A stretch of 17,001 nt of DNA. It comes from Bacillota bacterium. GTDB taxonomy: Bacteria; Bacillota; Clostridia; Oscillospirales; Ruminococcaceae. The stretch lies in contig JAEWLW010000007.1 of assembly GCA_023457355.1 (NCBI GenBank), positions 1 to 17,001 on the forward strand, read 5' to 3'. The position numbers and the translations under genes are program-made. The notes below the pieces were generated by a model. That model searched no databases and was not told the origin of the DNA. It saw only the letters and a program-made list of their open reading frames with translations. Numbering within the stretch: position 1 is the first letter of the stretch; every line of letters starts with the position of its first letter. Shown here in pieces: positions 7,494 through 14,093 of the stretch.

Positions 7494-9059
7494 ATGTCGC
7501 AGAAGTATCTCATGGCGCTTGATGCAGGCACGGGCAGCGTTCGGGCGGTTGTATTTGACGTTTGTGGCAACCAGGTTGGCTGTGTGCAGCGCGAATGGTC
7601 GCATGCTGAGGATCCGCGATGGCCCGGCAGTATGGATTTCGACTGGGTACATAATTGGGCGCTCGCCTGCGAATGCATTCAAAAGGTTCTGGAGGAGGCA
7701 CAACTCTCCCCGGCGGATATCGCGGCCGTTTCCACAACCTGCATGCGGGAGGGCATCGTGCTTTATGACGCCAGCGGAACAGAAATCTGGGCCTGCGCAA
7801 ATGTAGATGCCCGCAGCACGGACGAAGTCGGCCAGCTTATCGCGCTGAATCCTGAGCTGGAAAAGGAAATTTATCTTGAATCGGGGCAGACCTATGCGCT
7901 TGGCGCCCTGCCGCGGTTGCTTTGGGTTAAAAATAAGATGCCGAATGTTTATGAAAAGACTGCGGCCATCGGCATGTTCAACGACTGGTTGATTTATAAA
8001 ATGACGGGCGTGCTTGCAGTCGAGCCCAGCAACGGTTCCACAACAGGCATCTTTAATTTGAAGAACAGAGCCTGGAACGCTGAGATCGCGCGTAAATGCG
8101 GCCTTCGGGACGACATATTTCCCCCCGTGCGTGAATGTGGCTGCCAGATTGCCCAGGTCAACGAGCAGGGCGCCAGAGAAACCGGCCTTGCGGCCGGAAC
8201 CTCCGTTGTTGTCGGGGGCGGTGACGCGCAGTTGGGCTGCATCGGCGTTGGCGCCGTGGATGCGGGGCAGGCGGCGGTGTTTGGCGGCAGCTTCTGGCAG
8301 TACGAATATAATACAGCCGACGGCAGCACCGACCCCGGCTGCCGGGTGCGCGTCAACTGTCACGCTGTTCCGGGCGTGTGGCAATATGAGGCACTGGCGT
8401 TTAAGCCCGGACTGGTTATGCGCTGGTTCAGGGATGCTTTCTGCCAGCTTGAACAGCAGATTGGTTACCAGACCGGTAACGATCCCTATTATTTAATGGA
8501 CAAAGAGGCGGAGAAAATACCGGTCGGCTGCTACGGTATGATGTGTGCTTTCTCGGATGTTATGAACTATATCAACTGGAAACATGCGGCGCCCACTTTT
8601 ACCAACTTTGATCTGGATCCACAGCGTTTTAACCGCTATACGTTTTACCGCGCTATTTTGGAAAATACCGCACTGGTTACGAAAGGACATTTGGAGCTGG
8701 TTCGCGAAGCCACCGGGAATGTGCCGGATGAAATTATTTTTGCGGGGGGCGCCTCCAAAAGCCCGCTGTGGTGTCAGATTCTTTCCGACGCCCTTGGCCT
8801 GCCTGTAAAAGTGCCGGTTGTAAAAGAAGCAACCGCGCTTGGCGCGGCAATTCTTGCAGGATATGGTGCCGGCATCTTCAGCGATATTTCTCAGACGGCG
8901 CAAAGGCTCATCAAATGGGACAGAAGATACACCCCGAATATGGAGAATCATGCGGTCTACTGCGCGAATTACCAGCGTTGGAAGCAGGTCTATAACGCAC
9001 AACTGGCGCTTTGCGACCAAAATCTGACAAAGAATATGTGGATTGCGCCGGGACTTTAG
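7494..9059 (+). CDS. lsrK: Autoinducer-2 kinase LsrK (FGGY carbohydrate kinase family)
   Basis: Cytoplasmic kinase that uses ATP to phosphorylate the AI-2 precursor DPD on its C5 hydroxyl. This traps it in the cell and makes the inducer that LsrR senses. It is 521 aa (E. coli LsrK is 530). Matches to LsrK run end to end: YLMALDAGTGSVRAVVFD (5-22, N-domain phosphate loop), MREGIVLYD (84-92), IWACANVDAR (98-107), VVVGGGDAQLGC (238-249) with Asp244 as the likely catalytic base, LVMRWFRDAFC (307-317), HAAPTF (364-369), the C-domain loop FAGGASKS (416-423), VVKEATALG (442-450) and the C-terminal WIAPGL, where enterics have WKAPGL. This LsrK-specific tail separates it from xylulose or glycerol kinases. 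The start at 7494 is fixed by AAGGAGG at 7479-7485. It is followed 90 nt later by the cupin. Confidence 0.96.
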   Translation: MSQKYLMALDAGTGSVRAVVFDVCGNQVGCVQREWSHAEDPRWPGSMDFDWVHNWALACECIQKVLEEAQLSPADIAAVSTTCMREGIVLYDASGTEIWACANVDARSTDEVGQLIALNPELEKEIYLESGQTYALGALPRLLWVKNKMPNVYEKTAAIGMFNDWLIYKMTGVLAVEPSNGSTTGIFNLKNRAWNAEIARKCGLRDDIFPPVRECGCQIAQVNEQGARETGLAAGTSVVVGGGDAQLGCIGVGAVDAGQAAVFGGSFWQYEYNTADGSTDPGCRVRVNCHAVPGVWQYEALAFKPGLVMRWFRDAFCQLEQQIGYQTGNDPYYLMDKEAEKIPVGCYGMMCAFSDVMNYINWKHAAPTFTNFDLDPQRFNRYTFYRAILENTALVTKGHLELVREATGNVPDEIIFAGGASKSPLWCQILSDALGLPVKVPVVKEATALGAAILAGYGAGIFSDISQTAQRLIKWDRRYTPNMENHAVYCANYQRWKQVYNAQLALCDQNLTKNMWIAPGL

Positions 9060-9149
9060 CGTGGAGCTGTTGAGACAACGCACAGCCGGACTATTTTATG
9101 AGAGATACATTTGGATCGACTATAGCACTAAAGAGGAGGGTGTGTTTAC

Positions 9150-9500
9150 ATGTACATATTAAACGAAAATGAACGTGAATACCGCTTTGGCAACAGCGGA
9201 CCCAAGTATTTGATGAAGGGCCCCCGGATGAATTTTGCAGTGGTGCAATTTTCGGCAGGGGAAGATTTCACCGCACATTTTCACAACACGATGGAGGAGA
9301 ATTTCTTCGTTTTAGAGGGGGAAATTGATATTATAGTGGATGGCAAGATCTATCCGCTGAAGCAGGGCGATTTTATCCATATTGAGCCGGGCGAAATTCA
9401 TTATTGTGTGAACAATTCCAGCTCGTCCGTAAAAATGATTTCAACCCTTGCGCCTTTTCAGGAAGTCGATAAAGTGGAAATTCCGGATTATAAATATTGA
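9150..9500 (+). CDS. Small cupin protein, candidate phospho-AI-2-processing enzyme
   Basis: A single-domain cupin of 116 aa. Cupin motif 1 is seen as G37, H43-x-H45, Glu49/Glu50 and Gly57. Motif 2 is seen as G73, P80-G81, H84 and N88. The expected metal ligands (two His, one Glu, third His84) are all present, so it is likely a metal-dependent enzyme rather than a mere binding fold. No signal peptide is seen, so it is cytoplasmic. The start at 9150 has GAGGAGGG (9133-9140). It is the last gene of lsrR-lsrK-cupin. Since lsrG, the phospho-AI-2 isomerase of enterics, is absent from the locus, this cupin could do an equivalent isomerisation; several sugar isomerases are cupins. That role is inference from context. 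A sugar-epimerase or sensor role is equally open. Confidence 0.85.
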   Translation: MYILNENEREYRFGNSGPKYLMKGPRMNFAVVQFSAGEDFTAHFHNTMEENFFVLEGEIDIIVDGKIYPLKQGDFIHIEPGEIHYCVNNSSSSVKMISTLAPFQEVDKVEIPDYKY

Positions 9501-9519
9501 CAGCTGCTGAGGCCCGGAA

Positions 9520-9560
9520 GGTTCACAAACATATTTTACATGCTGTAAACCGGATTTTTT
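9520..9560 (+). terminator. Weak terminator just after the cupin gene
   Basis: GGTTCACA (9520-9527) and TGTAAACC (9544-9551) pair with one C-A mismatch, followed by GGA and six T (9555-9560). An alternative inner stem TTTACA/TGTAAA (9535-9549) exists. The fold is weak, and a better terminator lies downstream at 9650-9692. Confidence 0.4.
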
Positions 9561-9645
9561 GTTTGATTTAGTTCTGGTAAAAACTTAACATCGTTACGTT
9601 TTTCGTCGGCCGGTTCAGGCCCACGGATGCGCAAACAAGCTTGAG

Positions 9646-9692
9646 AATGCTTGATGTCATGCGGTGAAAACTTTATGGCATCAAGTGTTTTT
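9646..9692 (+). terminator. Intrinsic terminator of lsrR-lsrK-cupin
   Basis: CTTGATGTCAT (9650-9660) pairs with ATGGCATCAAG (9675-9685) over 11 bp with one U-G wobble, and the stem can be lengthened by A/G-U pairs into the T-rich tail (9688-9692 TTTTT). The wobble favours plus-strand RNA. It lies about 150 nt after the cupin stop codon. Confidence 0.72.
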
Positions 9693-10063
9693 AATTTTAA
9701 CGCACTGCCTGAAACGTGTGCGCAAACTTTCGAATCCCAGCTATTTATGCGGACCGGTGGGCATGGAAGGGATCTTAGCAGGTGACACATGGTGTTCCAA
9801 TGGGTTTACCTATCTCACGGCAACTGCTTCTCCTGATCTTAAAATATGTAAAAAGCTCATTTAAAGCCAAACCCGGCCTCAAATGAGCTTTATAGCACAT
9901 AATTTAAAAAATGCATCGTCTTTGCGGTCTTATTTTGCGCCCCGCTGCGTCGTCGTCTCGTGTGAAAGATTCTCGCTATGCCTGTTCCAAATTCTTGTGC
10001 TGTTTAACCATAACAGACGCGTTTAAACATGCTGTTTCACAGAAGAATTAGAAGCATAAACGC
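9693..10063. other. Gene-poor spacer between the lsr and hcp clusters
   Basis: Short open frames on either strand here have no ribosome binding site, no recognisable motif and no family likeness. The only clear structure is the inverted repeat at 9852-9891. Nothing resembling a tRNA, riboswitch or insertion sequence end was found by eye. Confidence 0.5.
9845..9891 (-). terminator. Terminator of the hcp-hemerythrin unit
   Basis: AAAGCTCATTT (9852-9862) and AAATGAGCTTT (9881-9891) are perfect 11-bp inverted copies with an 18-nt loop. On the minus strand the stem ends in CTTTTT followed by an AT-rich stretch, suiting termination of transcripts leaving the hemerythrin gene about 170 nt upstream. 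It may also stop stray plus-strand reads. Confidence 0.65.
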
Positions 10064-10630
10064 TTAACCTTCGGGAAGATATTTCTCAGATAATTCCGCC
10101 AGCATCTGTAAACAGGTTTGCTGTATTTTGTTTTCTTTGGCGTCTGCTTCAAAGCGGGAAACCTGCGCATCAACCCATTGAAGAATATCACCGGGCAGGT
10201 TTTTTTCCGCATAGGTATAAACAACCTGGTTCTCCTTTTCGATATGACGCTGCAAAAGATTGGCATATCCGATAGCTTCCGCCAGAATATTGAGCTTATA
10301 TTCGGTTTTAGGCGTCTCTTTATATTGGCTCAGCATCTTTTCCAATTCTGAAATATGCAGTCTGCCGAGGTCGTGCTCCACCAGCATGCCGTGCTGAACC
10401 AGATTGATGCCCACCGGGCCCAAGCGCTGGGTCATTTCTTTAAATAGAATTTTTTCCTCCTTGCCATGGTGATGCTTGTCGGCATAATTCCGTGCAAAGG
10501 CAATCATCTTACGGAAATCGTTGTCGTTAACCGCCTGTCCCTCTAAAATGCTGCCGCAGGCCTTGCGCATGACCGCAAGGAGCTTTAGGATGTGCGCGTG
10601 TTCTTCCATCATCAGGTCGATACTATACAT
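10064..10630 (-). CDS. Hemerythrin-like (HHE) diiron protein
   Basis: Cytoplasmic four-helix protein of 188 aa with a likely diiron site for O2, NO or peroxide chemistry. Visible ligands are His11/His13 in EEHAHI, HHH at 53-55 followed by Glu58/Glu59 (HxxxE), His80 and His86, and His129-x3-Glu133. This is the HHE pattern, also used in the ScdA/YtfE iron-centre repair proteins, but the cysteine-bearing N-terminal domain of ScdA is not attached here. The start is set at the ATG at 10630, since AGAGG lies 9 nt upstream. An in-frame GTG at 10639 overlaps the previous stop codon but has the same Shine-Dalgarno with no spacing. The gene follows the 202-aa unknown gene by 5 nt, so they are co-translated. 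With hcp upstream, a role in nitrosative or oxidative stress is likely. Confidence 0.85.
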   Translation of the reverse strand: MYSIDLMMEEHAHILKLLAVMRKACGSILEGQAVNDNDFRKMIAFARNYADKHHHGKEEKILFKEMTQRLGPVGINLVQHGMLVEHDLGRLHISELEKMLSQYKETPKTEYKLNILAEAIGYANLLQRHIEKENQVVYTYAEKNLPGDILQWVDAQVSRFEADAKENKIQQTCLQMLAELSEKYLPEG

Positions 10631-10635
10631 ATTAT

Positions 10636-11244
10636 TCACCCTCTTATCATCTCAAATTGATCGTTCTCCAATGCCTGGAACCGGAGTGCGCTGTGCGAAA
10701 GCATACCTTCTATTATCCGGGCACGCAGCGTGTTATAAACGGCAATATCGCCGCCAACCCGATCCCAGTATTCGCGATGGACACATTTTGTCTGTTGCCA
10801 GACGACGCGGTCGTCGCCTTGTTCCAGAATTCTGTTCACATGGTCACAGGGCATGCCGTTGAGCAATGTGTCTTCAAGAATCTTATAGGCCGTGTTTGCG
10901 TCGGTATCACTTTCCAATGCATGGCGCTCGCCAAAACGATAAACGGATTGCTTAAGAGCGCCAAGCCGGGACGTGTCTGCTTTGAGCAGCGCTGCCACGA
11001 GATAAGCCAGCCGCGTTTCACTCGTGCCAATTCTTTGATGAAGCCAGCCGTGGATATTGCCCTGATCGATGATATCCTCCAATGGCCGCATGTCCGCCGC
11101 CCCGCAGGCTGTGTTTAGTTTTTCGGCGGAGAGGGTATCCCAGCCCTCCTGCCCGGCGGTTTCAAGAATGCTGTCGATCAGTTCTTCCTGAAGCTGAATT
11201 TTATGGTACAGCCAATAATGAATGGGGCCTAAAAATGCGCTCAT
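10636..11244 (-). CDS. Unrecognised 202-aa protein with internal GxIHxWL repeat
   Basis: I do not recognise this family. The protein is soluble (no signal peptide or membrane helix), helical by composition, and His/Cys-rich for its size (His 9, 14, 65, 69, 108, 135, 156, 184; Cys 47, 133, 154). A motif repeats: GPIHYWLYHKI (6-16) and GNIHGWLHQRI (62-72), each G-x-I-H-x-W-L-x3-I followed by a helix, suggesting an internal duplication. A second part holds TKCVHREYWDRVGGD (152-166). The start at 11244 has AAAGGA (11252-11257) 7 nt upstream; the longer frame starts within a hairpin. It lies between hcp and the hemerythrin gene, 5 nt from the latter. A metal, heme or iron-centre repair function would fit the neighbours but is inference. 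Confidence 0.85.
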   Translation of the reverse strand: MSAFLGPIHYWLYHKIQLQEELIDSILETAGQEGWDTLSAEKLNTACGAADMRPLEDIIDQGNIHGWLHQRIGTSETRLAYLVAALLKADTSRLGALKQSVYRFGERHALESDTDANTAYKILEDTLLNGMPCDHVNRILEQGDDRVVWQQTKCVHREYWDRVGGDIAVYNTLRARIIEGMLSHSALRFQALENDQFEMIRG

Positions 11245-11267
11245 AGCGGTATCCTTTCTTTTTAGAA

Positions 11268-11300
11268 GGGCTATGGAAGCGTTAATGCCTTCCATAGCCC
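11268..11300. repeat. 12-bp hairpin between hcp and the 202-aa gene
   Basis: GGGCTATGGAAG (11268-11279) and CTTCCATAGCCC (11289-11300) are perfect inverted copies with a 9-nt loop, 12 nt after the hcp stop codon. On the minus strand no T run follows, so read-through to the downstream genes is likely. It could stabilise the hcp message, act as a partial terminator, or be a protein site. Confidence 0.6.
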
Positions 11301-11312
11301 CAAACATTATTT

Positions 11313-13157
11313 TTATGCCTGCAACTGCGCATTCAGCTTTTGCAACACGTCGTTTACATCAATGCCGTGCACCGTGCATGCATCCGCGAGGGATTCCATC
11401 TGAGCGGAGGGGCAGCCGAGACAATGCATACCGCAAGCCATCAGGATGGGGGCCGCATCCGGGTATTGCCGGAGAATTTCCCCGACCAGCATATCGGCTG
11501 TAACAGCCGGCTGTTCATGCTCTTCGCCAAAGAAAAGCGCCATATCGTCCTCGACGGTGCCTATTCCGGCAATCCCGAAGTTTTCGACCAGAACCTTGGC
11601 CACATTGGGCGAAAGGAATGCTGGCAGCGTGGGGCCGAGGTGGATGTTCTTCACGCCCAGATAAAGCAGCGCCAGCAGAACAATAACGGCCTTCTGCTCG
11701 TACCAGGCGATGTTATAAATAATCGGCAGCTCGTTGATGTCCTCCAGACCAAAGACCTCTTTGAGCTTGAGCGCGATAACCGCCAGCGAATAGGAATCGT
11801 TGCACTGTCCGGCGTCGAGCACGCGGGGGATACCGCCGATATCGCCCAAGTCAAGCTTATTATACTTGTACTTGGCGCAGCCTGCTGTCAGGATAACGGT
11901 ATCCTTCGGAAGCGCCTTGGCAAAATCGGTATAATAGTTTCTGGATTTGGCGCGGCCGTCGCAGCCTGCCATGACAACAAACTTTTTAATCGCGCCGGAC
12001 TTGACCGCGCCAACCACGGTATCCGCCAGTGCCAGCACCTGGTTGTGGGCAAAGCCGCCGACGATTTCGCCTGTTTCAATCTGGGTAGGGGGTGTGCAGC
12101 GCTTTGCATGCGCGATAATTTCGGAGAAATCCTTTTCCTCGCCAATTGCGCCCGGAATATGGCGGCAGCCGGGGAAGCCTGCCGCGCCGGTGGTATACAG
12201 GCGGTCTTTGTAGCTTTCCTTGGGTGGGACGATACAGTTGGTGGTCATCAGGATTGGGCCGTTGAAGCTTTCAAACTCCTCCTTCTGCTTCCACCAGGCA
12301 TTGCCGTAGTTGCCGACAAAATGCGGGTATTTTTTAAATGCCGGGTAATAGTGGGCGGGCAGCATTTCAGAGTGGGTATAGACATCGATGCCGGTACCCT
12401 CGGTTTGTTTGAGCAGCATTTCCATGTCGCGCAGGTCATGGCCGGAAATCAAAATGCCGGGACGGTTGCCCACGCCGATATTAACTTTTGTGATTTCAGG
12501 ATTGCCGTAGGCGGTGGTGTTGGCCTTATCCAGCAGCGCCATGCCGTTGACGCCATATTTGCCGGTTTCCAGCGTCAGCGCAATTAAATCGTTCACGCCA
12601 AGCGTGTTATCCAGCGTTTTTGCAAGCGCGCTTTGCATGAAAGCGTCGACCGCCGCATCATCCTGCAGCAGCGCGTTGGCGTGCTTGCTATAGGCGGAAA
12701 GGCCCTTCAGACCGTAGGTGATCAGCTCCCGCAGGCTGCGGATATCGTCATCCTTGGTGGAAAGCACACCAACCTCCGCCGCTTTTGCCGCAAATTCGGC
12801 ACGGCCTGCATGCCATTTGGCCGCTTCGGGCAATGTTTCCGGGTGTGCAACCTGCGTAAGCAGCGCCGATTTTTGGTTGAGCGTTTCGATAATACGGGAG
12901 ACAATAGCCTCTTCGTCAAAGTTCGCGTTCGTGATGGTTGTGAACAGGTTTAGTGTAATCAGATGGTTTACATCCGGTGCCACGTCTTTTCCTTCGGCGC
13001 GCAGCTGCGTCGTCACAGCGGAAATCCCCTTTGATACATACACCAGCAGATCCTGCATGGCCGCGACTTCCGGCTTCTTGCCGCAGACGCCCACCTGTGT
13101 ACATCCGGTGCAACCGGCCGTTTCCTGGCATTGATAGCAAAACATTTTATTTTCCAT
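11313..13157 (-). CDS. hcp: Hybrid-cluster protein (hydroxylamine/NO reductase) with C-terminal DUF1858 domain
   Basis: Cytoplasmic iron-sulfur enzyme that reduces hydroxylamine in vitro and is implicated in NO detoxification. It is 614 aa, longer than Desulfovibrio Hcp (about 553). The N-terminal cluster motif is C7-x2-C10-x8-C19-x5-C25, the class I spacing of strict anaerobes that binds [4Fe-4S]. All hybrid-cluster ligands are present: His240, Glu264, Cys308, Cys399, Cys427, Cys452, Glu487 and Lys489, with spacing matching the Desulfovibrio protein. After about residue 545 an extra domain of the DUF1858 type follows (MLVGEILRQYP 556-566, CGMHCLGC with Cys575, 579, 582), related to the N-terminal domain of ScdA. 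The start at 13157 has AAGGAGG (13165-13171). It is the first gene of the hcp-unknown-hemerythrin unit, downstream of the Crp/Fnr-type regulator. Confidence 0.95.
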   Translation of the reverse strand: MENKMFCYQCQETAGCTGCTQVGVCGKKPEVAAMQDLLVYVSKGISAVTTQLRAEGKDVAPDVNHLITLNLFTTITNANFDEEAIVSRIIETLNQKSALLTQVAHPETLPEAAKWHAGRAEFAAKAAEVGVLSTKDDDIRSLRELITYGLKGLSAYSKHANALLQDDAAVDAFMQSALAKTLDNTLGVNDLIALTLETGKYGVNGMALLDKANTTAYGNPEITKVNIGVGNRPGILISGHDLRDMEMLLKQTEGTGIDVYTHSEMLPAHYYPAFKKYPHFVGNYGNAWWKQKEEFESFNGPILMTTNCIVPPKESYKDRLYTTGAAGFPGCRHIPGAIGEEKDFSEIIAHAKRCTPPTQIETGEIVGGFAHNQVLALADTVVGAVKSGAIKKFVVMAGCDGRAKSRNYYTDFAKALPKDTVILTAGCAKYKYNKLDLGDIGGIPRVLDAGQCNDSYSLAVIALKLKEVFGLEDINELPIIYNIAWYEQKAVIVLLALLYLGVKNIHLGPTLPAFLSPNVAKVLVENFGIAGIGTVEDDMALFFGEEHEQPAVTADMLVGEILRQYPDAAPILMACGMHCLGCPSAQMESLADACTVHGIDVNDVLQKLNAQLQA

Positions 13158-13202
13158 GATACATCCTCCTTAAACGCCTGTTGTCGTTTTCTTGATGTAT
13201 TC

Positions 13203-13208
13203 ATCATA
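13203..13208 (-). promoter_or_regulatory. Probable -10 element of the hcp promoter
   Basis: TATGAT read on the minus strand predicts a start point near 13196 and a leader of about 38 nt. No acceptable -35 hexamer is found 16-18 nt upstream, as expected for an activator-dependent promoter. The perfect dyad at 13224-13251 is centred 41.5 bp upstream of this start point. Confidence 0.5.
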
Positions 13209-13223
13209 GTGGATTAAACATAA

Positions 13224-13251
13224 AAAATCCGTAACGTGCGTTACGGATTTT
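13224..13251. promoter_or_regulatory. Perfect dyad: terminator of the regulator gene and probable operator of hcp
   Basis: AAAATCCGTAAC (13224-13235) and GTTACGGATTTT (13240-13251) are perfect inverted copies with a 4-nt loop. On the minus strand it is followed by extra T residues and starts 5 nt after the stop codon of the Crp/Fnr-family gene, so it is a good terminator. Its inner core GTAAC-N4-GTTAC has the shape of a Crp/Fnr-family binding site and lies at -41.5 from the predicted hcp start point. The dual use is inferred. Confidence 0.75.
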
Positions 13252-13255
13252 AAAA

Positions 13256-13930
13256 TTATAAAATATTTTGCAGTTTTTCAAAATCGGTTATAAAAATGTC
13301 CCGCTTCACAATTTTGATCAATCCGTCGTCCTGCATGTTCATCAGTTCTCTGGATAAAGACGGGCGCGCGGTATTTAAGAAATCGGCCATTTTTTCCCGA
13401 TTCATGGAAAGGAGCACTTTACCGTCCGGGCGGCAGTTTTTCAGCAGGATTTTAGCGATTTTCTGCCGCAGGGTGGAGCAGGAGAGAATTTGAACCTTTT
13501 GATTCAGAAAATACGCCTTTTGTGCGAGGATGGACAGCATATTGGAAATAAGCCGGGCGTGATGCCCGCAGTTATTCCCGCAGGTGTGATAAAGAAACTC
13601 CTTTGGCATTTGCAGAACCCTGGCGGGGGTGACGGCCTGCGCATAATGGTCGTATTCCCTGAAATTGAGAAAAAGAAAAACCTCCCCGAACAGCTCGCCA
13701 CTTTGATCAAAGGTGGCGACGATACTTCGCTTTCCGGATGCTGTGTCGTGGCATACGGCCACCGACCCATCCACAAGAACCAGCAGCTTTTTCGGTTCGT
13801 CCTTCTGATAAAAAACGATCTCATCTTTTTTGTAGGCCACAATTTCCGATTCGCTGCACCGCAGGCAGTTTTCAATATCGCTGTCGGACATACCGGAAAA
13901 CAGCGGGCTACTTTTTAATTTCGAAACCAT
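13256..13930 (-). CDS. Crp/Fnr-family regulator, HcpR-like, probable activator of hcp
   Basis: A 224-aa transcription factor with an N-terminal cyclic-nucleotide-type sensor barrel (about 8-115), a dimer helix (about 123-150) and a C-terminal winged helix (about 152-222; MNREKMADFLNTARPSLSRE at 176-195). Sensor-domain cysteines Cys22-x2-Cys25 and Cys117-x3-Cys121, followed by His123-His124, could bind an iron-sulfur cluster, heme or take part in redox sensing. The start at 13930 was chosen for AAGGTGG just upstream; the longer frame opens with TTG and lacks a ribosome binding site. It is placed immediately upstream of hcp, as HcpR regulators often are, so control of hcp by NO or related species is likely. 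It has its own promoter and terminator. Confidence 0.87.
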   Translation of the reverse strand: MVSKLKSSPLFSGMSDSDIENCLRCSESEIVAYKKDEIVFYQKDEPKKLLVLVDGSVAVCHDTASGKRSIVATFDQSGELFGEVFLFLNFREYDHYAQAVTPARVLQMPKEFLYHTCGNNCGHHARLISNMLSILAQKAYFLNQKVQILSCSTLRQKIAKILLKNCRPDGKVLLSMNREKMADFLNTARPSLSRELMNMQDDGLIKIVKRDIFITDFEKLQNIL

Positions 13931-13975
13931 TTGCCACCTTCTTACATACGTGAGCATTTCCTGCAATTTTTTATT

Positions 13976-13984
13976 ATTATAGCA
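13976..13984 (-). promoter_or_regulatory. Extended -10 promoter of the Crp/Fnr-family gene
   Basis: On the minus strand TGC-TATAAT forms a consensus extended -10 element, giving a start point about 40 nt before the ATG. No good -35 is seen, which extended -10 promoters can do without. The rest of 13985-14093 shows no gene or clear terminator. Confidence 0.6.
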
Positions 13985-14093
13985 TTTTTATCGGGATGGT
14001 GGCCACTGTGAGCGCGGAATTCTTAAATATTTCGGAAAAGTTTCTGTCCATGCATTGAAAGTGTCCCTGTAAAAAAATCTTTTTGCCGTCCTT

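Noticed and set aside
7449..8384. 311-codon open frame opposite lsrK
   Set aside because: It is antisense to a gene with clear family motifs over its full length, has no ribosome binding site and no recognisable domains; it is a shadow of GC-biased codons.
9729..9738. TTCGAATCCC, resembling a tRNA T-arm
   Set aside because: No acceptor stem, anticodon arm or D-arm could be paired around it.
9536..9864. Two overlapping small frames (minus 9536-9790, plus 9664-9864) in the spacer
   Set aside because: Neither has a Shine-Dalgarno, known motif or conserved-looking core, and the plus frame starts inside the lsrRK terminator.
11340..12587. 415-codon open frame opposite hcp
   Set aside because: It runs antisense to the ligand-complete hcp gene, and its composition and lack of start signal mark it as a shadow frame.
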